This document shows positions 8,470 through 16,498 of a DNA stretch of 64,000 nucleotides, piece by piece. A model generated the notes under the pieces. That model made no database searches. It was not told the origin of the DNA and worked only from the letters and a program-made list of their open reading frames with translations. Position 1 is the stretch's first letter; every line of letters starts with the position of its first letter. The translations under genes were made by a program, and so were the position numbers. Origin of the DNA: Ornithinimicrobium faecis. Lineage in GTDB: Bacteria > Actinomycetota > Actinomycetes > Actinomycetales > Dermatophilaceae. The stretch spans positions 4,278,001 through 4,342,000 of the forward strand of contig NZ_CP099489.1 of the NCBI RefSeq assembly GCF_023923225.1, given 5' to 3'.

Positions 8470-9576
8470 ATGATCACCACCCGTTCCCGAGCCAGCCGCG
8501 CTCGATCCGCCCGGGGCGTCGCGCTGGTCGCCGTCGCCGGCATCCTGCTCGCGGGGTGCGTCGAGGAGGGCCGCTCGTCCAACCCTGACGATGAGGAGGC
8601 CAGTGGCGGCTCCGGAGCCTCCAGCGACTGCCCGATCGAGGTCAACGAGGACATCGACACCACGGTGGCGGTCGGCTATCAGCCCATCCCCAACGGTGAC
8701 CTGGTCGTGCGCGACCTGGGATGGCTCGAGGCCTGTATGCCGAATGCCACCGTCTCGTGGGTCAAGGTCGCCTCGGGTGGGGAGATGGTCCAGGCCTTTG
8801 GGTCCGGGTCGGTCGACCTCGGCCTGGTCGGCTCCAGCCCGGCCACCAAGGCGGTCTCGCCGCCCAACAACATCGACATGCAGGTGATCTGGATCCACGA
8901 CGTGATCGGCGAGGCCGAGTCACTGGTCGTGCAGGAGGGCGCGGGCGACACCCTGGCCGACCTGGCCGGCAAGAGCGTGGCCGTCCCGTTCGCCTCCACG
9001 GCGCACTATTCACTGCTGGCCGCCCTCGAGCGCGAGGGCATGACCCCCGCGGACATCGAGCTGATCAACCTCTCCCCCGACGCCATGCTGGCCGCCTGGG
9101 AGCGACAGGAGATCGACGCCGCCTGGGTCTGGGCACCCACCCTGCCGCTGCTGACCGAGAGCGGACACATCATCGTCTCGGCCGCAGACACGGCCGAGGC
9201 CGGCGCACCCACCTTCGACCTGGCCGGTGCCACCACCGAGTTCGTCGACGCCAACCCCGAGTTCACGGAGGTCTGGACCGCACTGCAGGACCAGGCCGTC
9301 CAGATGATCCTCGAGGACGAGGATGCAGCAGCGGAATCGATCGGTGTCCAGCTGGGCATCTCCACCGACGAGGTCCTCGACCAGCTCGGCGGCTATACCT
9401 TCCTGACCGCCGCCGACCAGGCCGGCGAGGACTATTTCGGTGGCCAGCTCTCGCAGGATCTGATCAACACCGCGGACTTCCTGGTCACCCAGGAGGAGAT
9501 CGACGAGGTCAACACGGCCGAGGCCTATGAGGCCGCCATCTACACCGACGCGATCGACAAGGTCGCCGGTCAGTGA
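8470..9576 (+). CDS. tauA: Taurine-binding lipoprotein of ABC importer
   Basis: 368 residues with a lipoprotein signal peptide; the lipobox LLAGC puts the lipidated Cys at 30. The mature protein matches TauA along its length: GSSPATKAVS for ligand-loop contact, VAVPFASTAHYSLLAAL, AAWERQEIDAAWVWAPTLP and GAPTFDL, all signatures of taurine-binding proteins rather than general nitrate or thiamine binders. It captures substrate outside the membrane and delivers it to the permease at 7558. An acidic linker (about residues 31-52) follows the lipidated Cys. Taurine is the most likely ligand, but other alkanesulfonates cannot be excluded from sequence. The next gene starts within its stop codon (GTGA). 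Confidence 0.92.
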   Translation: MITTRSRASRARSARGVALVAVAGILLAGCVEEGRSSNPDDEEASGGSGASSDCPIEVNEDIDTTVAVGYQPIPNGDLVVRDLGWLEACMPNATVSWVKVASGGEMVQAFGSGSVDLGLVGSSPATKAVSPPNNIDMQVIWIHDVIGEAESLVVQEGAGDTLADLAGKSVAVPFASTAHYSLLAALEREGMTPADIELINLSPDAMLAAWERQEIDAAWVWAPTLPLLTESGHIIVSAADTAEAGAPTFDLAGATTEFVDANPEFTEVWTALQDQAVQMILEDEDAAAESIGVQLGISTDEVLDQLGGYTFLTAADQAGEDYFGGQLSQDLINTADFLVTQEEIDEVNTAEAYEAAIYTDAIDKVAGQ

Positions 9577-10355
9577 GTTTCACCCTGGACGCGGTCTCCC
9601 AGCGCTACATCACCGACAGTGGCGAGATCGTCCACGCCCTGGCCGACACCTCCCTTGAGGTGCCGGCCGGGCAGTTCGTCTGCGTCGTGGGCCCGTCCGG
9701 GTGTGGCAAGACCACCCTGCTGAAGATCCTGGCCGGGTTCCTGCGCCCGACCGGCGGTCAGGCCAGCGTGAAGGGCTCTCCGATCACCGGACCCTCCTGG
9801 GAGCGTGGCGTGGTCTTCCAGCAGGCCAACCTCTATCCCTGGCTCACCGTGCGCAAGAACGTCGAGCTCGGCCTGAAGTTCCGCGGGGTCGGCGCTGCGG
9901 AGCGCCGCGAGACCGGGCAGCGATCCCTGGACCTGGTGGGACTGTCCGGCTTTGAGGACAAGAAGACCTATGAGCTCTCCGGCGGCATGCAGCAGCGCGC
10001 GCAGATCGCCCGGGTGCTGGCCAATGACCCAGAGATCATCCTGATGGACGAGCCCTTTGGTGCCCTCGACGCCCTGACCCGCGAGCGACTGCAGATGGAC
10101 CTGCTGCAGATTGCCCGCGAGCGCCAGAAGACGATCTTTTTCATCACCCACAGCGTGGAAGAGGCCGTCTTCCTCGGCGACCGGGTCCTGGTGATGAGTC
10201 CGCGCCCCGGACGTGTCGTGCTCGACGAAAACGTCGAGATCTCCAAGACCTATGGCCGTCTGCTGCCCGGCAAGGAACTGCGCTCCACCCCTGAATTCAT
10301 CGATCTGCGCGACCGCATCGCCGACACCATCTACACCGGGCAAGCGCCAGCCTAA
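9573..10355 (+). CDS. tauB: Taurine/sulfonate ABC transporter ATPase
   Basis: 260 residues; the GTG start overlaps the tauA stop by 4 bp. The Walker A motif GPSGCGKT is at 40-47, the Q-loop at VFQQANLYPW, the signature LSGGMQQ near 135-141, Walker B IILMDEP near 155-161, the D-loop GALD, and the H-loop ITHSVEEA. This is the normal length and motif set of the TauB/SsuB/NrtD group. It powers import with the neighbouring permease and binding lipoprotein. No desulfonating dioxygenase (TauD) or monooxygenase is encoded next to it. Confidence 0.92.
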   Translation: MSFTLDAVSQRYITDSGEIVHALADTSLEVPAGQFVCVVGPSGCGKTTLLKILAGFLRPTGGQASVKGSPITGPSWERGVVFQQANLYPWLTVRKNVELGLKFRGVGAAERRETGQRSLDLVGLSGFEDKKTYELSGGMQQRAQIARVLANDPEIILMDEPFGALDALTRERLQMDLLQIARERQKTIFFITHSVEEAVFLGDRVLVMSPRPGRVVLDENVEISKTYGRLLPGKELRSTPEFIDLRDRIADTIYTGQAPA

Positions 10356-10364
10356 TGGTCGTGG

Positions 10365-10370
10365 CAGGCT
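10365..10370 (+). promoter_or_regulatory. -10-like CAGGCT, leaderless promoter for DUF4235 gene
   Basis: CAGGCT lies 7 nt before the ATG at 10378, placing the expected transcript start on or next to the A of the start codon. No Shine-Dalgarno is present, which agrees with leaderless expression. Confidence 0.35.
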
Positions 10371-10377
10371 AGGGCCC

Positions 10378-10695
10378 ATGGGTAACTTGATGTGGAAGGT
10401 GATGGCGGCCGGTGCGGCCGTGGGCGCGAGCATCGTCGCGCGCAAACTGACCGACGGGACGTGGAAGTTTGTCTCCGGCGGTGACTCACCGAGCAACCCC
10501 GAGGACCCGGACATCGACATCAAGGAGGCCATCGCCTTCGCGGTGCTCTCCGGCGCGATCGTCGGCCTGAGCCGGCTGGTCGCCAACCGCCAGGCCACCA
10601 AGATCTATGAGAAGTCCACGGGCCACCTGCCCCAGGCACTCGTGGACGCCCGAGACGCAGCGAACGACGCCAATGCCAAGAAGGCCAAGAAGTAA
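10378..10695 (+). CDS. DUF4235 small membrane protein
   Basis: 105 residues. A first hydrophobic segment carries a VMAAGAAVGASIVARKL pattern (residues 6-24), followed by a Gly/Pro/Asp linker and a second membrane helix, IAFAVLSGAIVGLSRLVANR (about 53-72). The tail is basic and Ala/Lys-rich. This matches the actinobacterial DUF4235 family in length and layout; its function is unknown. No evident functional tie to the flanking transporter or wecB genes. Confidence 0.8.
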   Translation: MGNLMWKVMAAGAAVGASIVARKLTDGTWKFVSGGDSPSNPEDPDIDIKEAIAFAVLSGAIVGLSRLVANRQATKIYEKSTGHLPQALVDARDAANDANAKKAKK

Positions 10696-10775
10696 CGGCC
10701 TCGTCCCTCCCTGCTGGCCCGTCCTGGGATGATGGACCCAAACCACTGCACCGTCCTGAGAGGCAGCGCGACACC

Positions 10776-11927
10776 ATGACGTCACCCAAGCGTGTGATGA
10801 CCATCTATGGCACCCGACCCGAGGCCATCAAGGTGGCTCCGGTGATCAAGGCCCTCGAGGCCAGCGACCAGTTTGAGTCACTCACGGCCGTCACCGGGCA
10901 GCACCGCGAGATGCTCGACCAGGTCAATGACATCTTTGAGATCGTCCCCGACTTTGACCTCGACGTCTTCGCGCACGGGCAGACGCTCAACGTGTTGATG
11001 GCCAAGGTCTTTGAGCGCCTCGACCCGGTGCTGCTGGAAAACGCTCCAGATGCGGTGCTCGTGCAGGGCGACACCTCGACCGTCGCGGCGGCCTCGATCG
11101 CGGCCTTCTATCGTCAGATCCCCGTCGTGCACCTCGAGGCCGGGCTGCGCAGCGGCAACATCCACTCCCCCTTCCCGGAGGAGGCCAACCGCAAGATCAC
11201 CACCCAGGTCGCGGCCCTGCACCTCGCGCCGACCTCGACGTCCAAGGCCAACCTGACGCGCGAGGGCATCTCCGATGACCTGATCGTGGTCACCGGCAAC
11301 ACCGTCATCGACGCGCTCTTGCACACGGTCGAGCAGGGACTGCCGATTGCCGACGAGCGCCTGGCCAAGCACGTCGCCGACGGCGACAAGATCCTGTTGG
11401 TCACCACGCACCGTCGGGAGAACTGGGGCGACGCCATGCAGGGCGTCGGTCGTGCCCTGCGTCGGATCGGTGAGCGCTATCCCGACCTGACCATCGTGCT
11501 GCCGGCCCACCGCAACCCGATCGTGCGCGAGGCGGTCCTGCCCCACATCAAGGACCTGCCCAACGTGCTGGTGACCGAACCGCTCGCGTATGGCGAGTTC
11601 ACCCGCGTCATGGCGGCCTCCACGGTCGTGCTCACCGACTCCGGCGGCGTCCAGGAGGAGGCGCCCTCCCTGGGCAAGCCGGTGCTGGTGATGCGCGAGA
11701 ACACCGAGCGTCCCGAGGCCGTCGAGGCCGGGACCGTCAAGCTGATCGGCACCGACGAGGAGCGGATCGTCACCGAGGTGACCACGCTGCTGGATGATGA
11801 AACCGCCTATGCCGTCATGGGCAATGCGGTCAACCCCTATGGCGATGGCAAGGCTGCCGCCCGCAGCGTGGCCGCGATCTCGCACCTGCTGGACGGCACC
11901 CAGCGGCCCGAAGAGTTTGCTGGCTGA
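10776..11927 (+). CDS. wecB: UDP-N-acetylglucosamine 2-epimerase, non-hydrolysing
   Basis: 383 residues with GAGAGG upstream of the ATG. Family motifs are intact: YGTRPEAIK at the N-terminus, TGQHREMLDQ, VQGDTSTV, HLEAGLRS followed by PFPEEANRK, THRRENWG, DSGGVQEEAP and MRENTERPEA. It interconverts UDP-GlcNAc and UDP-ManNAc in the cytoplasm. UDP-ManNAc is the substrate of the two WecC dehydrogenases at 18317 and 30025, which oxidise it to UDP-ManNAcA. It stands at the head of the glycan locus, in the same direction as the giant glycosyltransferase 58 bp downstream. A decayed second copy of its 5' end is found at 32909-33022. Confidence 0.95.
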   Translation: MTSPKRVMTIYGTRPEAIKVAPVIKALEASDQFESLTAVTGQHREMLDQVNDIFEIVPDFDLDVFAHGQTLNVLMAKVFERLDPVLLENAPDAVLVQGDTSTVAAASIAAFYRQIPVVHLEAGLRSGNIHSPFPEEANRKITTQVAALHLAPTSTSKANLTREGISDDLIVVTGNTVIDALLHTVEQGLPIADERLAKHVADGDKILLVTTHRRENWGDAMQGVGRALRRIGERYPDLTIVLPAHRNPIVREAVLPHIKDLPNVLVTEPLAYGEFTRVMAASTVVLTDSGGVQEEAPSLGKPVLVMRENTERPEAVEAGTVKLIGTDEERIVTEVTTLLDDETAYAVMGNAVNPYGDGKAAARSVAAISHLLDGTQRPEEFAG

Positions 11928-11940
11928 TCCCCACGGCTGA

Positions 11941-11963
11941 CCTGGCAGGATGGCCCTGCCAGG
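11941..11963 (+). promoter_or_regulatory. Perfect 9-bp inverted repeat overlapping a -10 box before giant GT
   Basis: CCTGGCAGG (11941-11949) and CCTGCCAGG (11955-11963) are exact inverted repeats around a 5-nt loop. The left arm contains CAGGAT (11946-11951), a -10-like hexamer also found as CAGGAT at 19687-19692 before the paralogous gene. It may be an operator masking the promoter, or a short terminator for wecB; there is no T-tract. Confidence 0.5.
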
Positions 11964-11985
11964 CGACGACGAGAGGGGCTGACCG

Positions 11986-14900
11986 GTGAACTTCCACCCG
12001 GACGAGACACGTGACGAAGCCTCGCTCAAGCGTGTCCTGGCGTCGGCCTTTGCTGCAGACCCCGAGGCGCCGAGCCGCTATCAGGAACTCCGCGACCGGG
12101 ACGCCCACCAGAGTGCCCGCCTCGCGGAGGTGGAGCGTCAACTCGCCTCGCTGCAGGCCAAGAACACCGATCTGACCCGACGACTGGGCACGGCTCACGG
12201 CTCGCTCAAGGCCTATCGCAAGGAGAGCGCCCGGCTCAAGGCAGACCTGAAGCGGGTGCGCGGTTCGAGGTCCTATCGGCTGGGAAAGCGCATCGCCGAC
12301 CCCCTCGGGACGCGGTGGGGACGTGCTGCGCAGAAGACTGCGGGGGATCCCGCGACGAAACCGGACACGGCAACTGCGCCACCGCCCGCATCCCAGGGAG
12401 CCGTCAGCACTGCTCCTGACAACGTGGCGAGCGCACCGCGCCCTCCGCTCACGTCCGAGTCGGACACGCCGCTGCGGCTCGCGGAATACACCTTTGAGGA
12501 GCTCAAGGACTGGCTGGAGCGCGAGCCGAGCACGGACAGTCTCAAGGCCGTCCTGTCGCGGGGGTGGTTTCAGGAGGGACTGGTCAGCGACCTGGCCCGC
12601 CTCCTCGAGCGGCACGCCGAGGTGGCCGGGGAGCTCACCGGCACAGACGCCATCCTGCCGCGCCGGATCCTGGGCGGTGACCGGGTCGACCAGCACGGCA
12701 TCGGGGTGCCGCCGCGGGCACACGGAGCCGCCCACCTCCCCGAGCGTGGTCGCATCATGTATTGCGCCCACTCCACGCCGGTGTTCAACACCAACGGCTA
12801 TTCGATCCGCACGCACGGCATGGCGACGGGCTTGCTGGCCAGCGGCGAGGACGTGTGCGTCGTCGGCCGCCCGGGCTATCCCTGGGACTCCTCGATCGAC
12901 ACCGCCAAGCCCGATCGCGTCCGGCAGTCCGAGCAGCTCGATGGCGTGACCTACGTCCATCTGCCAGCCAGCCCGATCGACGCCACGGCCTTTGACCACT
13001 ATGTCCTGGAAGCCGCGGACGCCTTCGTCCGCGAAGCCCGCCTCCTGCGGCCCAGCCTGGTCCATGCTGCGTCCAACTTCCGCACTGCTCTGCCGGCCCT
13101 CATCGCGGCGCGCCGCCTAGGACTGCCGTTCGTCTATGAGGTGCGCGGGCTCTGGGAGATCACGGAGGCCTCGACGAAGGAGGGCTGGGAGCAGACGGAG
13201 CGCTATGCCCAGCACGTCGAGATGGAGACCCTCGTCGCGACCGAGGCGGACGCGGTGCTGGCCATCACGGAGGAGACCCGCCAGGAGTTGGTCCGGCGGG
13301 GCGTCCCGGCGAAGAAGATCTCGCTGGCCCCCAACGCCGTCGACACCGACGTCTATCTGCCCCTGCCCACCGACGCTGCGTATGCCCGTGAACAGGGCAT
13401 CCACACGGACCGACCAGTCATCGGCTTCACCGGCAGCATGGTGGACTACGAGGGGCTGAGCGTCCTGCTCGACGCGGTCGCCCTGCTGGCGCGGCAGGAG
13501 GACCCCGACGCGGCGGCCAGATTCCAGGTTGTCCTGGCCGGCTCCGGCGCGGCCGAGGCTTCACTCAAGGCCCGTGCCCAGGAGCTCGGGCTCACTGATC
13601 GGGTGCTCTTCCTCGGTCGTCTGCCGCAGGCGCAGATCCCCCGACTGCTCAGCACGATCGACATCATGCCGCTGCCGCGGCTGTCGCTGCCGGTGACCGA
13701 GATGGTCTCGCCGCTGAAACCGCTGGAGGCTCTCAGCGCCGGCAAGGCACTGGTGCTCTCCGACGTGTCCCCGCACCGAATCTTCGCCGGGGACCACCAG
13801 GACCGCGCCCTGCTGGTCCCACCCGGCGATGCCGAGGCCCTCGCGCGGGCGCTGCAGGAACTGGTCACCGACAAGGACCGCCGCCTGGGACTCGGCCGCG
13901 CCGGTCGCCTCTGGTGCCTGGACCACCGGACCTGGACCCATGTCGCCCCGGAGGTCGCAAAGGCACACCAGCGGGCGCAGCAAAACCACGACGACGCAGT
14001 CAACATGGTCGAGTCCCGGACCTTGCCCAGCCTGCGGGTCGGCCTGGTCGCCGACGAGTTCACCACCACGACTCTGCAGGCCAGTGTCCACGTGACACCA
14101 CTGGGACGGGCCACGTGGCACGAGCAGTTGCCTGGCCTGGACCTGGTCTTCATCGAGTCCGCGTGGGAGGGCAACGCTGGCCAGTGGCACCGCGGCGTCG
14201 GGCAATACGAGCCCGAGGAACACCAGGACATCGTCGACCTGCTCGCGGCTGCCCGGGAGCTCGGCATCCCGTCTGTGTTCTGGAACAAGGAGGACCCGGT
14301 CCACTTCAACCGGTTCGTCGGCACCGCGTCGCTGTGCGACCACATCTTCACCACCGATGCCGGCCGCATCCCGGCCTATCTCGAGCACGGCGAGCCCACC
14401 CTGCGCACGGTCTCCGCCCTGCCGTTCTATGCCCAGCCGCGGATCCACAACCCGCTGCCCACCGACCGCCCCTTCGAGCCGACCGTCGCCTACGCCGGCA
14501 CCTACTACGGCGATCGCTATGCCCAGCGCTCCCGCGAGCTCGCCGCACTGCTCGCCGCAGCCCTGCCACACGGCCTGACGATCTTTGACCGCCAGGCTGA
14601 CAACCCGGACTCGCCCTATCACTTCCCGCCGCGCTTCGTCCGACACGTGCGCGGCAGCCTGCCCTACGCCGAGGTGCTCAAGTCCTACAAGAGCCACCTG
14701 GCCAACCTCAACGTCAACTCCGTGGCCAACTCACCCTCGATGTTCTCCCGGCGCGTGGTCGAGGTCGCTGCCTCCGGTGGCGTGGTGCTCTCCGGCCCCG
14801 GCCGGGGCGTGAGCGAGACCTTCGGCTCGGCCATCCCGACGGCGGCTGACCCGGCGGTGTGGGGGGCCCACCTGAGCACCTGGGCCGACGACCCGCAGGA

Positions 14901-16494
14901 GCGGCTGCGCGAGGCCTGGCTCCAACTGCGCGCCGTGCTCCGCTCACACACCGCCGACACCGCCCTGACGATTGTGGCCCGCACGGCGGGGCTGGCGGTC
15001 ACCGGGCCGACCCTGCCGTCGTATGCCGTGGTGTTGGACTCCCCGCACGCCCAGGCGGGCGTGGGTGATCTGGTGGAGTCGCTGCTCGCCCAGTCCGTGC
15101 TTCCCGTCCAGGTCGTCCTCGGCGAGGGCCACGGCTCGAGCGCTGACCTGCTGGAAGCCACCGGGGTTGAGGTCGTGGCAAGCCCCAGCGACGTCACGGC
15201 CGACTGGGTCGGAGTCCTGGATCATGTGCGGCCCCGCACTTGGTTTGAGGATCTCCTGCTGGCCACCCGCTTTGGCGACTGGGACGCGCTCGAGGCCGGC
15301 TCAGATGCTCGTTTGCACCCTGCGGACCCGATCGCCGAGCCCACCGACCGCCCGGAGACCCGGTGGGATCTGGTGTCCCGCAAGGACGCTCACGATTCAC
15401 CTGCTCTGGGCCAGGCTCTCACGGGCGCCGGCCGCGCGGGCCTGCACCTGCTGACCCCGCTCCCTGCTGCCCAGCCAGCCACCGACCGCGGTGACGAGTC
15501 CGTGGCCGTCAGCGAGCGGCATACGGAGACCCGGGTTGTCGTGGCGGGCCACGACCTGAAGTTTGCCGGCGGCCTCATCGACGCGCTGCGCGCGAGCGGC
15601 GCCCAGGTCGACCTGGACGTCTGGGACAACCACACCCAGCACGACGAGGAGCGCTCCCTCGCCCTGCTGGCCCAGGCCGACACCGTCTTCTGCGAATGGG
15701 GTCTGGGCAACCTGGAGTGGTATTCACACCGGGTCCGGCCCGGTCAGCGCCTGGTGACCAGGGTGCACCTGCAGGAGCTGGACCGCCCCTACCTCGCCCG
15801 CACTGAGCACGCCAACGTCGATGCATATGTCTTTGTCGGAGAACTGATCCGGGAGTCTGCGATCCGTGGCCACGGCGTCCCCCGTGAGCGTTCACTGGTC
15901 ATCCCGAACGGCGTGCCGGTCGATGCCCTGGCCCTGCCCAAGACCGCAGACGCCCACCGGACCATCGGCCTGGTCGGCATCCTGCCCGAGCGCAAGCGAC
16001 TCGATCTGGCCCTGGACATCGTGGAGGGGCTCCAGAAGCGGGGCGAGGACTACACACTGCGGGTCAAGGGCAAGTTGCCCGCCGACCTGCCGTGGATGAA
16101 GGACCGCCCGGACGAACTCGCCTGGTTCGACGCGCAGTTCGCCCGGATCGATCGGCTCAACGCTGCGCGGCCCGGCGCCGTCGTGCTGGACGGCCACGGG
16201 GACGACATGGCGCAGTGGTATCGCCACATCGGGGTTGCCCTGAGCGTCAGTGACTTCGAGTCTTTCCACCTCACCATCGCCGACGGTGCCGCCAGTGGCG
16301 CACTGCCCGCCGTGCTCGCCTGGGACGGGTCCGACCTGATCTATCCGCGCGACTGGCTCAGCGCCAGCACCGACCAGATCGTGGAGCGCGTGCTCAACGC
16401 ATCACGCGACCCCGAGCCGATCCAGGCGGTCGTGCGGGAGCGGTTCGACGCCGCAGACGTGTTCCGCCGCTTGGCGACCATCGCACTGGGCTGA
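11986..16494 (+). CDS. Giant multidomain glycosyltransferase (copy A)
   Basis: 1502 residues; the GTG start has GAGAGGGG upstream. Residues about 1-100 are a coiled coil ending in RGSRSYRLGKRI, a motif shared by actinobacterial wall-glycan transferases. Residues about 255-675 are a GT4 domain (NTNGYSIRTHGMA, FVYEVRGLWEITEAS, LAPNAVDTDVYLP, PLPRLSLPVTEMVSPLKPLE). Residues about 683-1008 resemble CgeB-type transferases (VFWNKEDPVHFNRF, YAGTYYGDRYAQRS, SPSMFSRRVVEVAASGGVVL). Residues about 1010-1150 look like a decayed GT2 domain (SLLAQSVLPVQVVL). Residues about 1184-1502 are a second GT4-like domain (FCEWGLGNLEWYS, VIPNGVPVDAL, SDFESFHLTIADGAASG). It probably adds several sugars processively. 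A paralogue with the same architecture is at 19728. Its stop lies 4 bp from the convergent heparinase-like stop. Confidence 0.88.
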   Translation: MNFHPDETRDEASLKRVLASAFAADPEAPSRYQELRDRDAHQSARLAEVERQLASLQAKNTDLTRRLGTAHGSLKAYRKESARLKADLKRVRGSRSYRLGKRIADPLGTRWGRAAQKTAGDPATKPDTATAPPPASQGAVSTAPDNVASAPRPPLTSESDTPLRLAEYTFEELKDWLEREPSTDSLKAVLSRGWFQEGLVSDLARLLERHAEVAGELTGTDAILPRRILGGDRVDQHGIGVPPRAHGAAHLPERGRIMYCAHSTPVFNTNGYSIRTHGMATGLLASGEDVCVVGRPGYPWDSSIDTAKPDRVRQSEQLDGVTYVHLPASPIDATAFDHYVLEAADAFVREARLLRPSLVHAASNFRTALPALIAARRLGLPFVYEVRGLWEITEASTKEGWEQTERYAQHVEMETLVATEADAVLAITEETRQELVRRGVPAKKISLAPNAVDTDVYLPLPTDAAYAREQGIHTDRPVIGFTGSMVDYEGLSVLLDAVALLARQEDPDAAARFQVVLAGSGAAEASLKARAQELGLTDRVLFLGRLPQAQIPRLLSTIDIMPLPRLSLPVTEMVSPLKPLEALSAGKALVLSDVSPHRIFAGDHQDRALLVPPGDAEALARALQELVTDKDRRLGLGRAGRLWCLDHRTWTHVAPEVAKAHQRAQQNHDDAVNMVESRTLPSLRVGLVADEFTTTTLQASVHVTPLGRATWHEQLPGLDLVFIESAWEGNAGQWHRGVGQYEPEEHQDIVDLLAAARELGIPSVFWNKEDPVHFNRFVGTASLCDHIFTTDAGRIPAYLEHGEPTLRTVSALPFYAQPRIHNPLPTDRPFEPTVAYAGTYYGDRYAQRSRELAALLAAALPHGLTIFDRQADNPDSPYHFPPRFVRHVRGSLPYAEVLKSYKSHLANLNVNSVANSPSMFSRRVVEVAASGGVVLSGPGRGVSETFGSAIPTAADPAVWGAHLSTWADDPQERLREAWLQLRAVLRSHTADTALTIVARTAGLAVTGPTLPSYAVVLDSPHAQAGVGDLVESLLAQSVLPVQVVLGEGHGSSADLLEATGVEVVASPSDVTADWVGVLDHVRPRTWFEDLLLATRFGDWDALEAGSDARLHPADPIAEPTDRPETRWDLVSRKDAHDSPALGQALTGAGRAGLHLLTPLPAAQPATDRGDESVAVSERHTETRVVVAGHDLKFAGGLIDALRASGAQVDLDVWDNHTQHDEERSLALLAQADTVFCEWGLGNLEWYSHRVRPGQRLVTRVHLQELDRPYLARTEHANVDAYVFVGELIRESAIRGHGVPRERSLVIPNGVPVDALALPKTADAHRTIGLVGILPERKRLDLALDIVEGLQKRGEDYTLRVKGKLPADLPWMKDRPDELAWFDAQFARIDRLNAARPGAVVLDGHGDDMAQWYRHIGVALSVSDFESFHLTIADGAASGALPAVLAWDGSDLIYPRDWLSASTDQIVERVLNASRDPEPIQAVVRERFDAADVFRRLATIALG

Positions 16495-16498
16495 GCGC

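Noticed and set aside
7618..8898. 426-codon open frame on the minus strand
   Set aside because: Antisense to tauC and tauA, whose family motifs are unmistakable; composition is His/Asp/Arg-rich shadow type.
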